Part shown: piece by piece, positions 1 through 6,484 of the stretch
How positions within the stretch are numbered: the first letter of the stretch is position 1
How the letters are laid out: each line of letters starts with the position of its first letter
Assembly: GCA_028714615.1 (NCBI GenBank)
Contig: JAQTMA010000168.1
Coordinates: 1-8,956, forward strand
Length of the DNA stretch: 8,956 bases
Reading direction: 5' to 3'
From: Anaerolineaceae bacterium
GTDB taxonomy: Bacteria > Chloroflexota > Anaerolineae > Anaerolineales > Anaerolineaceae
Program-made: the position numbers and the translations under genes
Notes under the pieces: generated by a model
What the model saw: the letters and a program-made list of their open reading frames with translations, nothing else
Told to the model about the DNA's origin: nothing
Database searches by the model: none

Positions 1-1122
1 AGAATCGGCGAAGTTTACGTACTCTGGTTCGTTGTGAATGCGTGGAGCATGCGCTTGCATAGCTTCTCGGGAATCCAGGATAGCCGCCAGGGGTTCGTAA
101 TCGACATCGATCAGCTCGAGGGCTTTCTCGGCAATCGCTTCAGTCTCAGCCGCCACGAAAGCCACTCTATCCCCTACGAAACGGACCTTGTTATCCAGAG
201 AAAACATATCGAGTGGGCCAGGAATTGGGTCGGACTGTCCAGCGGTGGAATATACGACCCGTGGAATATCCTGCCACGTCAATACGGCTGCCACACCTGG
301 TAAAGCTCGCGCTTTGGTAGCATCGATCCTTTTGATTAGTGCATGCGCCACCGGACTCTGCAAAACTTTCGCGACCAACATCCCGCGTAACTCGATGTCT
401 TCGGTATATGCAGGTTTTCCTTGCACCAGCTTTATGGCATCCACTTTCGGTTCAGCATGGCCTACCGTATTCCAGTTCTGGGATTGGGGAGACATGACCA
501 CTTTCGGCATGACACCTGTCCGGGTTTGCGCGTCGCTGCTTTCTCCTGGATCTTCATCCTCCGGATTGATATTTGTAGTGCCAGGGTTCCATTCAGCCGG
601 GGCAGGAATGGATCTATCCACCGGCGGAACTACCTCACCGCGCATTATCGCGGCCGCCCGTAGAACAGCCTGTACCGGCTTCAGGTATCCAGTGCAGCGG
701 CAAAGCACCCCGGAAAGAACCTCGCGTACCTCATCCTCGTTTGGATTTAGGTTTCTTTCCAATAAGGAGTGGGCGGCAATTACCTGTGCAGGGGTACAAT
801 AGCCACATTGAATCGCTCCAGTCTCGATAAATGCGCGCTGGATCGGATCGAGGCCTGTCGTCTTTTTCCAACCCTGATCAGGATGTTCTCCCAGAGATTC
901 GATTGTATGTAAATCATGATCCTCCGCCTGGGCAGCCAGCAAGCGGCATGAGTTCACCGGTCTTCCATCCATCAATACAGCGCAAGCGCCACATTCACCC
1001 TGCTGGCAGCCCCCATCTTTCACTCCAAAAATCCCATGAGTTCGTAAAACATCAAGTAGGGTTGCTCCTGGAGCGGCCTCCCACGTAAAACTGGCGCCAT
1101 TGATGTGAAGGTTGATTCTCAT
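1..1122 (-). CDS. XdhD-like molybdenum hydroxylase, fused [2Fe-2S] and molybdopterin-binding subunit (C-terminus off the window)
   Basis: Partial gene: 374 codons are present from ATG at 1122 and the frame is still open at position 1. Residues 1-165 are a two-cluster [2Fe-2S] domain of the xanthine dehydrogenase small-subunit type: the plant-ferredoxin-like ligands are C39, C44, C47 and C59 (GGCQQGECGAC), and the second cluster has C106, C109, C141 and C143 (CGYC and CRC). About residues 165-217 form a proline- and acid-rich linker. From about 218 the large-subunit domain a/b hammerhead begins (VQGKPAYTEDI, SPVAHALI, VGDRVAFVAAE). The latter part resembles E. coli XdhD closely as I remember it (for example GQS.P.P.PLD and VGDRVA.V.AE), a family called probable selenate reductase/selenium-dependent hydroxylase Mo subunit. 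The active-site and Moco-binding parts lie off the window. The start overlaps the FAD-subunit stop as ATGA, so translation is probably coupled. Function: hydroxylation of an N-heterocycle such as a purine; substrate not determinable. Confidence 0.9.
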   Translation of the reverse strand, partial: MRINLHINGASFTWEAAPGATLLDVLRTHGIFGVKDGGCQQGECGACAVLMDGRPVNSCRLLAAQAEDHDLHTIESLGEHPDQGWKKTTGLDPIQRAFIETGAIQCGYCTPAQVIAAHSLLERNLNPNEDEVREVLSGVLCRCTGYLKPVQAVLRAAAIMRGEVVPPVDRSIPAPAEWNPGTTNINPEDEDPGESSDAQTRTGVMPKVVMSPQSQNWNTVGHAEPKVDAIKLVQGKPAYTEDIELRGMLVAKVLQSPVAHALIKRIDATKARALPGVAAVLTWQDIPRVVYSTAGQSDPIPGPLDMFSLDNKVRFVGDRVAFVAAETEAIAEKALELIDVDYEPLAAILDSREAMQAHAPRIHNEPEYVNFADS

Positions 1123-1877
1123 ATTTGCTCCAGTTCCATCAGGCAACGCTTCACCAAAATCGGCGCCACATGCTGGCGGTACTCGGCCGTCGCCCACGCG
1201 TCATCTGCCTGGCTATACGCATTTCTAGCAGCAAGCTCAGCTCCAGTCGATTCAGTCCCATCCATCGCCATCAATGGGGCTGTTCCATAACCACCCAATA
1301 CGATCCGGGTGCGTTTGGAAGGCCATCGGGTGACTGCCGCACACACGATTGGACGGTCATCCAATGTTCGGGCAACATATTGGAATGCCATGCTTACCTG
1401 TAAAGGAATTGCTACCTGAACCATGAGCCTTCCAGGCAACCCCTCATTGCGGAATGGGAGCCAATCACCAATCCCGGTTTCGATATTCTCGGGAAGCCAG
1501 GACAAGCGCGCATCCAGCGCCATTAATACTGTTGTGAAGGGCGATCGTCCGTCTGCCGTTACCAGAGTACCGGCAATACTGCCGACCTGACGTAAATTAA
1601 ATGAAACTTCTTGATGGATTGCGTCACGCAACGCAGGAATTGTCTGCGAAAAATCCATTAACCTTTGGAGTGAGGTTGCCGCTCCCACGACCATAACATT
1701 CCCCTGCACCTGGATGCTATCCAGCCCAAGCTCCTGCAAGTCGACCACGGCGTATTCGTCCTTTCCGGGTCGCGAAAGCACCGAACCACCTGCCAGAGGC
1801 AGCGTTCGAGGAGCCGCCCGCATCAGAAGATCAAGCGCAGCATCCATGGTTTTTGGCCGGTGGTATTCAAGGATCAT
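1119..1877 (-). CDS. FAD-binding (medium) subunit of the molybdenum hydroxylase, YgfM-like
   Basis: 252 residues, short for the CoxM/XdhB medium-subunit family (usually about 280-300) but close to E. coli YgfM (about 259), which is encoded beside xdhD. It should carry electrons from the [2Fe-2S] clusters of the following protein to an external acceptor. The first FAD-loop motif is visible as AGGSVLS at about residues 29-35. The second loop, normally TIGGN or TIGGE, appears as VGSIAGTLV at about residues 97-105, so two of the usual residues differ. The C-terminal CO-dehydrogenase flavoprotein domain is recognisable around GGYGTAPL. The ATG at 1877 overlaps the thioesterase stop as ATGA, and its own TGA overlaps the start of the XdhD-like gene in the same way. 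Family assignment is strong; whether it uses NAD(P), ferredoxin or F420 cannot be read from the sequence. Confidence 0.88.
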   Translation of the reverse strand: MILEYHRPKTMDAALDLLMRAAPRTLPLAGGSVLSRPGKDEYAVVDLQELGLDSIQVQGNVMVVGAATSLQRLMDFSQTIPALRDAIHQEVSFNLRQVGSIAGTLVTADGRSPFTTVLMALDARLSWLPENIETGIGDWLPFRNEGLPGRLMVQVAIPLQVSMAFQYVARTLDDRPIVCAAVTRWPSKRTRIVLGGYGTAPLMAMDGTESTGAELAARNAYSQADDAWATAEYRQHVAPILVKRCLMELEQI

Positions 1878-2350
1878 GGCAACTCCTTCGTTTCCGGATA
1901 GACCTTCCAGCCTAAGGCTCCAACATCAACAGCCGAAATCATCTCATCTGGAACATTAACGTAAACACCCTCTGCCTCGGCCAGCAAGATACCATCAGTA
2001 GAATAGATTTCTCCACTGGCTTCAGCCACTCTTCCGAAATCTTTGCCGGCGTGCCCCTTCAAGCTGAGCAGTTCACCAATAGGTACTGGTTTTCGGTAAC
2101 GGATCGAGAGCTTCGCCGTAAACATGAAGCGGGTGGGTTCCCCTTGCATTAATGCGCGCCCCGCAACTTCGTCCAACATGGCAGCAATTATCCCGCCGTG
2201 CACGACCCCGGGGTATCCTGCGTACTGTTCTGGGATCATTTTCTGAGCAATTACTTCTCCCGGGGATACCTCCTTGAAGTGCAAATGCAAACCAGAACCG
2301 TTCTCTACACCGCATACAAAGCAACCGAGTGAGCTGGGTTGGGGTTTCAT
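1874..2350 (-). CDS. PaaI-like hotdog-fold thioesterase
   Basis: 158 residues. A small cysteine motif (C10-F-V-C13-G followed by N-G-S-G-L) opens the protein, as in many PaaI-family hotdog proteins that begin CFxCGxxNPxGL. The hotdog core follows: the helix motif [15 protein letters not shown] (residues 48-62) with H51-G-G and D60-E61 is the usual acyl-CoA thioesterase signature, followed by the strand segment [12 protein letters not shown]. Expected activity is hydrolysis of a small aryl- or acyl-CoA thioester in the cytoplasm. I chose ATG at 2350 because it overlaps the LLM stop as ATGA; the reading frame stays open further upstream to 2413, but those 21 residues lie over the LLM gene and match nothing in the family. 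There is no Shine-Dalgarno sequence; instead seven A residues precede the start, so expression probably depends on translation of the gene before it. The substrate is unknown. Confidence 0.85.
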   Translation of the reverse strand: MKPQPSSLGCFVCGVENGSGLHLHFKEVSPGEVIAQKMIPEQYAGYPGVVHGGIIAAMLDEVAGRALMQGEPTRFMFTAKLSIRYRKPVPIGELLSLKGHAGKDFGRVAEASGEIYSTDGILLAEAEGVYVNVPDEMISAVDVGALGWKVYPETKELP

Positions 2351-3345
2351 TTTTTTGCAAACGTATCGATCAGCAAGCGGACATCTCCACCCACGGGGTA
2401 GAGGATCGGGCAAGTACAGCCGTTCTTGCGATATTCGTTTACCTTGGCCCGCGCTTCTTCCGGTGTGCCAGACGCCGTAATGCGGAGAACGAGTTCCTCC
2501 GGAACCAAGTGTTTTGCAGCCTGGATCTGTTCGTGCGTTGCCGGCCAGCCAAGCATAGACTGGATCTGGGAAACGATGTCCATCGATACTCCCGATGCCT
2601 TGGCTATGTGAGGTTGTTGAGCCAGGTATTGAGTGAGCAACTCCCGAGTGGTATCAATCGCTTTATCGTGGTCATAATCTACCGAGCACACCACCAACTG
2701 CGGACGGTCAATGTTGTCCAGGCTACGACCGGTCTTCTGCGCGCCTTTTGCCAGGAGATCCAATGCTTTCTCGTTATATTCAGGCGGAACGCAATAATTG
2801 AGGACAACCCCATCACAAATCTCACCCGTCATCTCCATCATCTGATCGCCCGTCGCTCCGATATAGATCGGTACATTGCGTGGTTCCCGTCGACCATGAA
2901 CGACATCCAACTCGATGCCATCAACGTGCACAAACTCCCCATGGAAGGTGACGTGTTCCATATTCAATAGCCGGCGGAGGGTGATAACCGTTTCGCGCAT
3001 GGCAACCAGCGGTCTGCGCCGGTCGATACCAACATTCCGAGCCAACGGGTCCCACCAGGCGCCGATGCCGCAGATGATCCGGTCGGGAGCCAGGTCATCC
3101 AGAGTTAAAAAAGTTGCCGCTAACAATCCAATATTGCGCGTCCAGTTGTTGATCACCCCAGAGCCAATTTTGATCTTATCAGTTACCGCAGCATAGGCTG
3201 CCATGGGTACAATGGCATCGCGTACCAGGCGGCTCTCTGCCTGCCATACCGATTCAAAGCCGCGTTGTTCAGCATAACGAACAAACGCTAATCCATCCCG
3301 TAGATCGTGGGCATCTTGCAGATATAAGGCAATACGTTCAGGCAT
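2347..3345 (-). CDS. LLM-class flavin/F420-dependent oxidoreductase
   Basis: 332 residues, TIM-barrel protein of the bacterial luciferase-like superfamily, in the branch of methylenetetrahydromethanopterin reductase (Mer) and other F420-dependent enzymes. Visible family marks are the strand segment IKIGSGVIN (58-66), followed by [29 protein letters not shown] (69-97), and a later phosphate-binding-like [20 protein letters not shown] segment around 163-182. Many close relatives bind F420 rather than FMN; the presence of cofC, cofD, cofE and fno in the same cluster makes F420 the likely cofactor, but no single residue proves it. Start: ATG at 3345 has GGAGG six bases upstream; the frame extends to 3381 with no ribosome site. 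It follows cofC after 48 bp and overlaps the thioesterase by four bases. Its last codons are GCA AAA AAA TGA, a slippery-type heptamer. The reduced or oxidised substrate is unknown. Confidence 0.88.
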   Translation of the reverse strand: MPERIALYLQDAHDLRDGLAFVRYAEQRGFESVWQAESRLVRDAIVPMAAYAAVTDKIKIGSGVINNWTRNIGLLAATFLTLDDLAPDRIICGIGAWWDPLARNVGIDRRRPLVAMRETVITLRRLLNMEHVTFHGEFVHVDGIELDVVHGRREPRNVPIYIGATGDQMMEMTGEICDGVVLNYCVPPEYNEKALDLLAKGAQKTGRSLDNIDRPQLVVCSVDYDHDKAIDTTRELLTQYLAQQPHIAKASGVSMDIVSQIQSMLGWPATHEQIQAAKHLVPEELVLRITASGTPEEARAKVNEYRKNGCTCPILYPVGGDVRLLIDTFAKK

Positions 3346-3351
3346 ACTCGT

Positions 3352-3356
3352 CCTCC
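3352..3356 (-). promoter_or_regulatory. Ribosome binding site of the LLM oxidoreductase
   Basis: GGAGG on the minus strand, six bases before ATG 3345. It decides the start of the LLM gene against the longer in-frame ATG at 3381, which would overlap nothing useful and lacks a comparable site. It is the only strong ribosome site between cofD and the left edge, so it may set the level of the four coupled genes that follow. Confidence 0.75.
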
Positions 3357-3393
3357 ATAAGTAGCAATTCACAATCGCCAAACAATGAGCAGG

Positions 3394-4035
3394 CTAAGGT
3401 AATTGAAACACGTTGCTGTTTTCGATATCGAGCTGAAAAGCATCCATCTTCCGCAGCATTTCGAGGTCCTCTGGTAGATCGAGGTCCAAGGCGATGGCTG
3501 GATTTTCAACGACTTCCAGGCGGATGCAGAATTTTGTAGTACGGTCACAATGTCGCTGGAAAGAGCCAGAACCAAAACCGTATTCAATCAATCCCGCCGG
3601 ACTGACCAGTAAGGCGTTGGTCCCTTCAGCTCGCCTGTCAGATGCAATCACCACCACAGGAGGACGTTGCATTCGGCTGATCAAGGATTGAACATCCTCG
3701 GCGGCCAACAACGGTAAATCTGCGGGTACAATCAGCACTCCCTCGGCTGAATAAGCTTGTGCGACTGCTGTTGCACGTCTGAGTGCAGTGTTCAGGTGAG
3801 GGTTACCGTCTTCGAGGAGTGTTTTTGCGCCGTGGTCGCGAGCTAACGCGAGAGCTGCCGGGTCTCGACTCACTACCAGTGTATGATAAATCTCAGGAAC
3901 TGATGCCAATACCTTGAGAGTATGACTGAGCATTGAAAAATTTAATTGCGTACGTTCTTCTTCTGTTAATACCCCCGCCAGACGCGACTTCCCGCGTCGC
4001 AAGGGCTTGACCGGAACAATCGCCCAAAGGCTCAT
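3394..4035 (-). CDS. cofC: 2-phospho-L-lactate (or phosphoenolpyruvate) guanylyltransferase CofC
   Basis: 213 residues, the usual CofC/FbiD length (about 200-220). It activates 2-phospho-L-lactate, phosphoenolpyruvate or a related 3-carbon phosphate with GTP, giving the nucleotide-linked donor used by CofD in F420 assembly. The fold is a MobA-like nucleotidyltransferase: N-terminal IVPVKPLRRGKSRLAG (6-21) is the GTP-binding loop, PADLPLL (104-110) holds the metal-binding aspartate D106, GTN is at 138-140, GSGSFQRH at 155-162, and LDLDLPEDL (183-191) closes the active site. ATG 4035 overlaps the cofD stop (ATGA). No strong ribosome site was seen, which fits coupling to cofD. Which of the possible 3-carbon substrates is used cannot be read from the sequence alone. 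Confidence 0.93.
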   Translation of the reverse strand: MSLWAIVPVKPLRRGKSRLAGVLTEEERTQLNFSMLSHTLKVLASVPEIYHTLVVSRDPAALALARDHGAKTLLEDGNPHLNTALRRATAVAQAYSAEGVLIVPADLPLLAAEDVQSLISRMQRPPVVVIASDRRAEGTNALLVSPAGLIEYGFGSGSFQRHCDRTTKFCIRLEVVENPAIALDLDLPEDLEMLRKMDAFQLDIENSNVFQLP

Positions 4036-4982
4036 TGATTTGGATTCCTCCGCAACCTGTCCTCAAAGAAATCAAGCACGTCTTTTGCCAGGCAGTAACG
4101 ATCATCCGCGGTGAGCATCAGCGTGTCTGTTGCGTATGCTATTATACCCGACTGCCCAATCTCGTTTATGAAGTGCTCGTCCGTCTGATCCAAGATGAAC
4201 CCGGTCAGCAGGTTTCCATAATGATGCGCCACCGCCAGAGCAGACGGTTGGATACCCAGCTCGCTATACATTTTTGCTGCCGGCCCCTTTACTGCCTTAC
4301 CCCCAATGATCGGTGATACTGCTACCACAGGGCGGTCCTTCAGACTCTCCTCTACCCCGGAAAGACTCAGGATTGGTCGAATACTGACCCAGGGGTTCGA
4401 AGGGCATATCACAACCAGATCCGCATCCTGTATCGCTTCGATGACCCCTGGGGCGGGTTTCGCTTCTGCAATTCCGTCAAAGCGAAAGCCCGTAACCTCC
4501 GGTTCGCAGCGCTTTTCCACGAAATAGGACTGGAATGGCAGATCGCCGAGATCGCGCGTTAGGACCATCGTCGCAACCCGATCATCAGTCATAGGAAGGA
4601 CACGTTGATTAATTCCCCAGGTGATACAAAAATCATGCGTAATCCGGCTGAGAGGTTCACCCTCGGCTAACCGGCGTGTTCGCTCAAGGTGGGTGCCTAG
4701 ATCACGATCTCCCAGTCCAAACCATCGCGGGCCGCCGAGCTTCGCTAGACTTTCGAGTGCATGCCAGGTTTCATCTTTCTGTCCCCATCCGGTATCCGGA
4801 TTCGCCAGTCCGGCCAGGGTATAACATACTGTGTCCAGATCTGGGGAAATACGTAACCGGAGGTGTTCGAAGTCATCCCCTGTATTGACTACGAGCGTCA
4901 GATCAGACGGTGGCAAAGCACGCGCTAATCCATCAGCCAGCTTTGCTCCTCCTACCCCCCCAGCTAAGGCAACCACATTCAT
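4032..4982 (-). CDS. cofD: 2-phospho-L-lactate transferase CofD
   Basis: 316 residues, normal for CofD/FbiA. It transfers the (enol)lactyl-phosphate unit from the CofC product to FO, releasing GMP and forming F420-0 or its dehydro form. Signatures: LAGGVGGAKLADGL (6-19) at the N-terminus, VVNTGDDFEHLRLRISPDLDTV (31-52) containing the expected metal-binding aspartate near D50, GLGDRDLGTHLERT (89-102), CPSNPWVSIRPIL around 195-207, and VSPIIGGKAVKGPAAKM near 223-239. ATG 4982 follows a 102-bp gap after the 2H phosphoesterase; its ribosome site is weak (GGTTGGT close to the start). A promoter candidate lies in that gap, so cofD-cofC and the genes beyond may also be transcribed independently. Confidence 0.95.
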   Translation of the reverse strand: MNVVALAGGVGGAKLADGLARALPPSDLTLVVNTGDDFEHLRLRISPDLDTVCYTLAGLANPDTGWGQKDETWHALESLAKLGGPRWFGLGDRDLGTHLERTRRLAEGEPLSRITHDFCITWGINQRVLPMTDDRVATMVLTRDLGDLPFQSYFVEKRCEPEVTGFRFDGIAEAKPAPGVIEAIQDADLVVICPSNPWVSIRPILSLSGVEESLKDRPVVAVSPIIGGKAVKGPAAKMYSELGIQPSALAVAHHYGNLLTGFILDQTDEHFINEIGQSGIIAYATDTLMLTADDRYCLAKDVLDFFEDRLRRNPNQ

Positions 4983-5030
4983 ATACCAACCAATCCGTTA
5001 ATCCATCGTAGACCTCGGATGCCTACGCGA

Positions 5031-5059
5031 AATTTAAAATAACTCTTCATTTCGATCAA
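5031..5059 (-). promoter_or_regulatory. Candidate sigma70-type promoter for cofD and downstream genes
   Basis: On the minus strand TTGATC (5059-5054) and TAAATT (5036-5031) are 17 bases apart, each matching four of six consensus positions. The start site would be near 5024 and give a leader of about 40 bases. A 5-bp inverted repeat (CGTAG/CTACG at 5007-5027) lies in that leader. This is only a pattern match in the sole gap over 100 bp inside the cluster. Confidence 0.3.
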
Positions 5060-5084
5060 CCGGGAGCTCTACGCAATAGATGAA

Positions 5085-5624
5085 TCAGCCTGAAAAATTG
5101 TACCTGTGCTTCAATTGACCTACCTCTTCCCCAGTTTGTCCCACCAACGACAGGTTATCGATTCTCATTTCCCATTTGAATGGGGTAAATGCTAGTTCAG
5201 ATATTGCGCAGGATATACTTTCCTTAGTCACGTCTCCGTATGCGAGCGTTACATGTGGAACCCATGCATCTGGTAAATAATAAGGATTGAATCCTTTGGC
5301 CAGTGACCCTGCGGCCGTGCACACTTTTTTGTGGAAGCGCAACAACTTTTCATCCTTCGCAATTGCAACATAAATCACCGGTTCTTGACCCGTAAAAATT
5401 CCTAAGCCAGAGGTTTTTACAATAAATGGACGGGCTGTTTCAGCGATCTCTTCGAGGGCTTTTTCCACTTTGTGCTCCTGGTAATTTTCTGCCACCTGCC
5501 AGGAAAAATGGGGGTATGGGGTCATCTTGACCCCTTTAAGGCCACAGCGCAATTCGAGCACTCGCCAGAGCGCCTCAATCCTGCTATATCCTGCCTCTTC
5601 TAAAAGTGACACGATCGCTTGCAT
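5085..5624 (-). CDS. 2H phosphoesterase superfamily protein (2'-5' RNA ligase-like)
   Basis: 179 residues from ATG 5624. Two histidine motifs of the 2H superfamily are present and intact: H39-F-S41 (PHFSW) and H124-V-T126 (PHVTLAYG), about 85 residues apart as in LigT, cyclic phosphodiesterases and related proteins. Such enzymes open or form 2'-5' or cyclic phosphodiester bonds in RNA or nucleotides; the physiological substrate here is unknown. The gene lies between cofE and cofD, 16 bp after the cofE stop, in the same direction. The open frame extends five codons further to a TTG at 5639, but ATG 5624 has a better upstream G-rich sequence (GGCGGGT) and is preferred. Its position in an F420 cassette suggests a link with F420 or GTP-derived intermediates, or it may simply be carried along. 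No membrane segment or signal peptide. Confidence 0.82.
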   Translation of the reverse strand: MQAIVSLLEEAGYSRIEALWRVLELRCGLKGVKMTPYPHFSWQVAENYQEHKVEKALEEIAETARPFIVKTSGLGIFTGQEPVIYVAIAKDEKLLRFHKKVCTAAGSLAKGFNPYYLPDAWVPHVTLAYGDVTKESISCAISELAFTPFKWEMRIDNLSLVGQTGEEVGQLKHRYNFSG

Positions 5625-5640
5625 GCCTGTACCCGCCAAA

Positions 5641-6414
5641 TTACCGGAACAAATCCTGGTCCTTCGGACGAATTAATTCCTCCAACGAGGATTCACGTAA
5701 CGCATAGGGGAATCCACGAACATGCACGGCCGGGATGCTCTCATCGGCTTGGCCCATGACCAATGAAGCAGCTCCGGCAAGTTCATCCGCTGCTGCCACC
5801 TGAGTAATTCTTAGGGAATAACCGAACAAGTCTGGTTTTCCACGCATGTCAACCAGGGCAGGCATACCCGATAATCCGATCGAGCTGCCCACCACGCCCA
5901 TCCGCCAGGCGCGCCCGTGTGAATCGATAATTAAAACACCAAGCCTTCGGTTTGTGGCTGCTTCCATATCGCGTCGAATTCTTGCCGCAGAGACATCGGG
6001 ATTCTTGGGCAAGAGTAGGACCCAGTCCTCCGGTTTTCCCTCTTGGCCCCGGACATTTGAGTGATCGATTCCCGCATTCGCACAAACAAATCCGAGTTGA
6101 TGTTCTACGACTAATGTGCCCGGTCGGGTCCGCAGAACAGCGCGGCTCTCACGCAGAACCAGCTCTACGAACCGAGGGTCTTTGTCTACCTCGCTCGCCA
6201 GCTTGCGAGCATCCGGAGAAATCTCGACTGTGTTAAGGTTAACCAGGCGGTTTTCCGCCTTGGAAACGATCTTTTGAGCGAGCACCAGGATATCTTCATC
6301 CTGCAATTGGATGCCTTCCGCTGCAATCGCCGCAAGCAAGAATACCGCCAGATCATCACCGGGTTGGATCATTGGAAGTCCACGGAGTGGAGTGATGAGA
6401 AGTGGTGCAGGCAT
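5641..6414 (-). CDS. cofE: F420-0:L-glutamate (gamma-glutamyl) ligase CofE
   Basis: 257 residues, the usual size of standalone archaeal-type CofE; the extra C-terminal FMN reductase domain of actinobacterial FbiB is absent. It adds gamma-linked glutamates to F420-0 using GTP. Conserved stretches: PGDDLAVFL near residue 18, VLAQKIVSKAE (44-54), LGFVCANAGIDHSNV around 107-121, PKNPDVSAARIRRD near 136-149, and the long core IDSHGRAWRMG...SSIGLSG...VDMRGKPDLFGYSLRIT (about 163-204). ATG 6414 gives the expected family N-terminus (a short strand, then the PGDDLA helix). There is no ribosome binding site; a TATAAC hexamer ends eight bases before the ATG, so a leaderless message is possible. The stop is 16 bp before the phosphoesterase start, and a 70-bp gap separates it from fno. 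Confidence 0.95.
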   Translation of the reverse strand: MPAPLLITPLRGLPMIQPGDDLAVFLLAAIAAEGIQLQDEDILVLAQKIVSKAENRLVNLNTVEISPDARKLASEVDKDPRFVELVLRESRAVLRTRPGTLVVEHQLGFVCANAGIDHSNVRGQEGKPEDWVLLLPKNPDVSAARIRRDMEAATNRRLGVLIIDSHGRAWRMGVVGSSIGLSGMPALVDMRGKPDLFGYSLRITQVAAADELAGAASLVMGQADESIPAVHVRGFPYALRESSLEELIRPKDQDLFR

Positions 6415-6422
6415 GAGAATTA

Positions 6423-6428
6423 GTTATA
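6423..6428 (-). promoter_or_regulatory. Candidate -10 element giving a leaderless cofE transcript
   Basis: TATAAC on the minus strand matches five of six -10 positions and ends eight bases before ATG 6414, so transcription would start at or next to the start codon. The -35 match is poor (TATTCA at a 17-base spacing, three of six). The lack of any Shine-Dalgarno sequence before cofE agrees with a leaderless start, but the gene could equally be read from the upstream fno message. Confidence 0.25.
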
Positions 6429-6484
6429 CGGTGCTTTGGATCCGTTGAATAATCCGTCTACTGATCGCGCTCGGCGGCTCGGAA

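Noticed and set aside
188..802. 204-residue open frame on the plus strand
   Set aside because: It runs antisense to the well-supported XdhD-like gene, has no recognisable domain, and its composition is that of a reverse-frame shadow.
2351..2413. Longer N-terminus for the thioesterase
   Set aside because: The extra 21 residues lie wholly over the LLM gene and precede the normal family start; ATG 2350 makes the ATGA overlap seen at other junctions.
2329..2970. 213-residue open frame on the plus strand
   Set aside because: It is antisense to the LLM oxidoreductase, whose conserved family segments cover the same bases; no ribosome site or domain was seen.
5007..5027. Inverted repeat CGTAG/CTACG between the phosphoesterase and cofD genes as a terminator
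   Set aside because: The stem is only five base pairs with an 11-base loop and no T tract follows.
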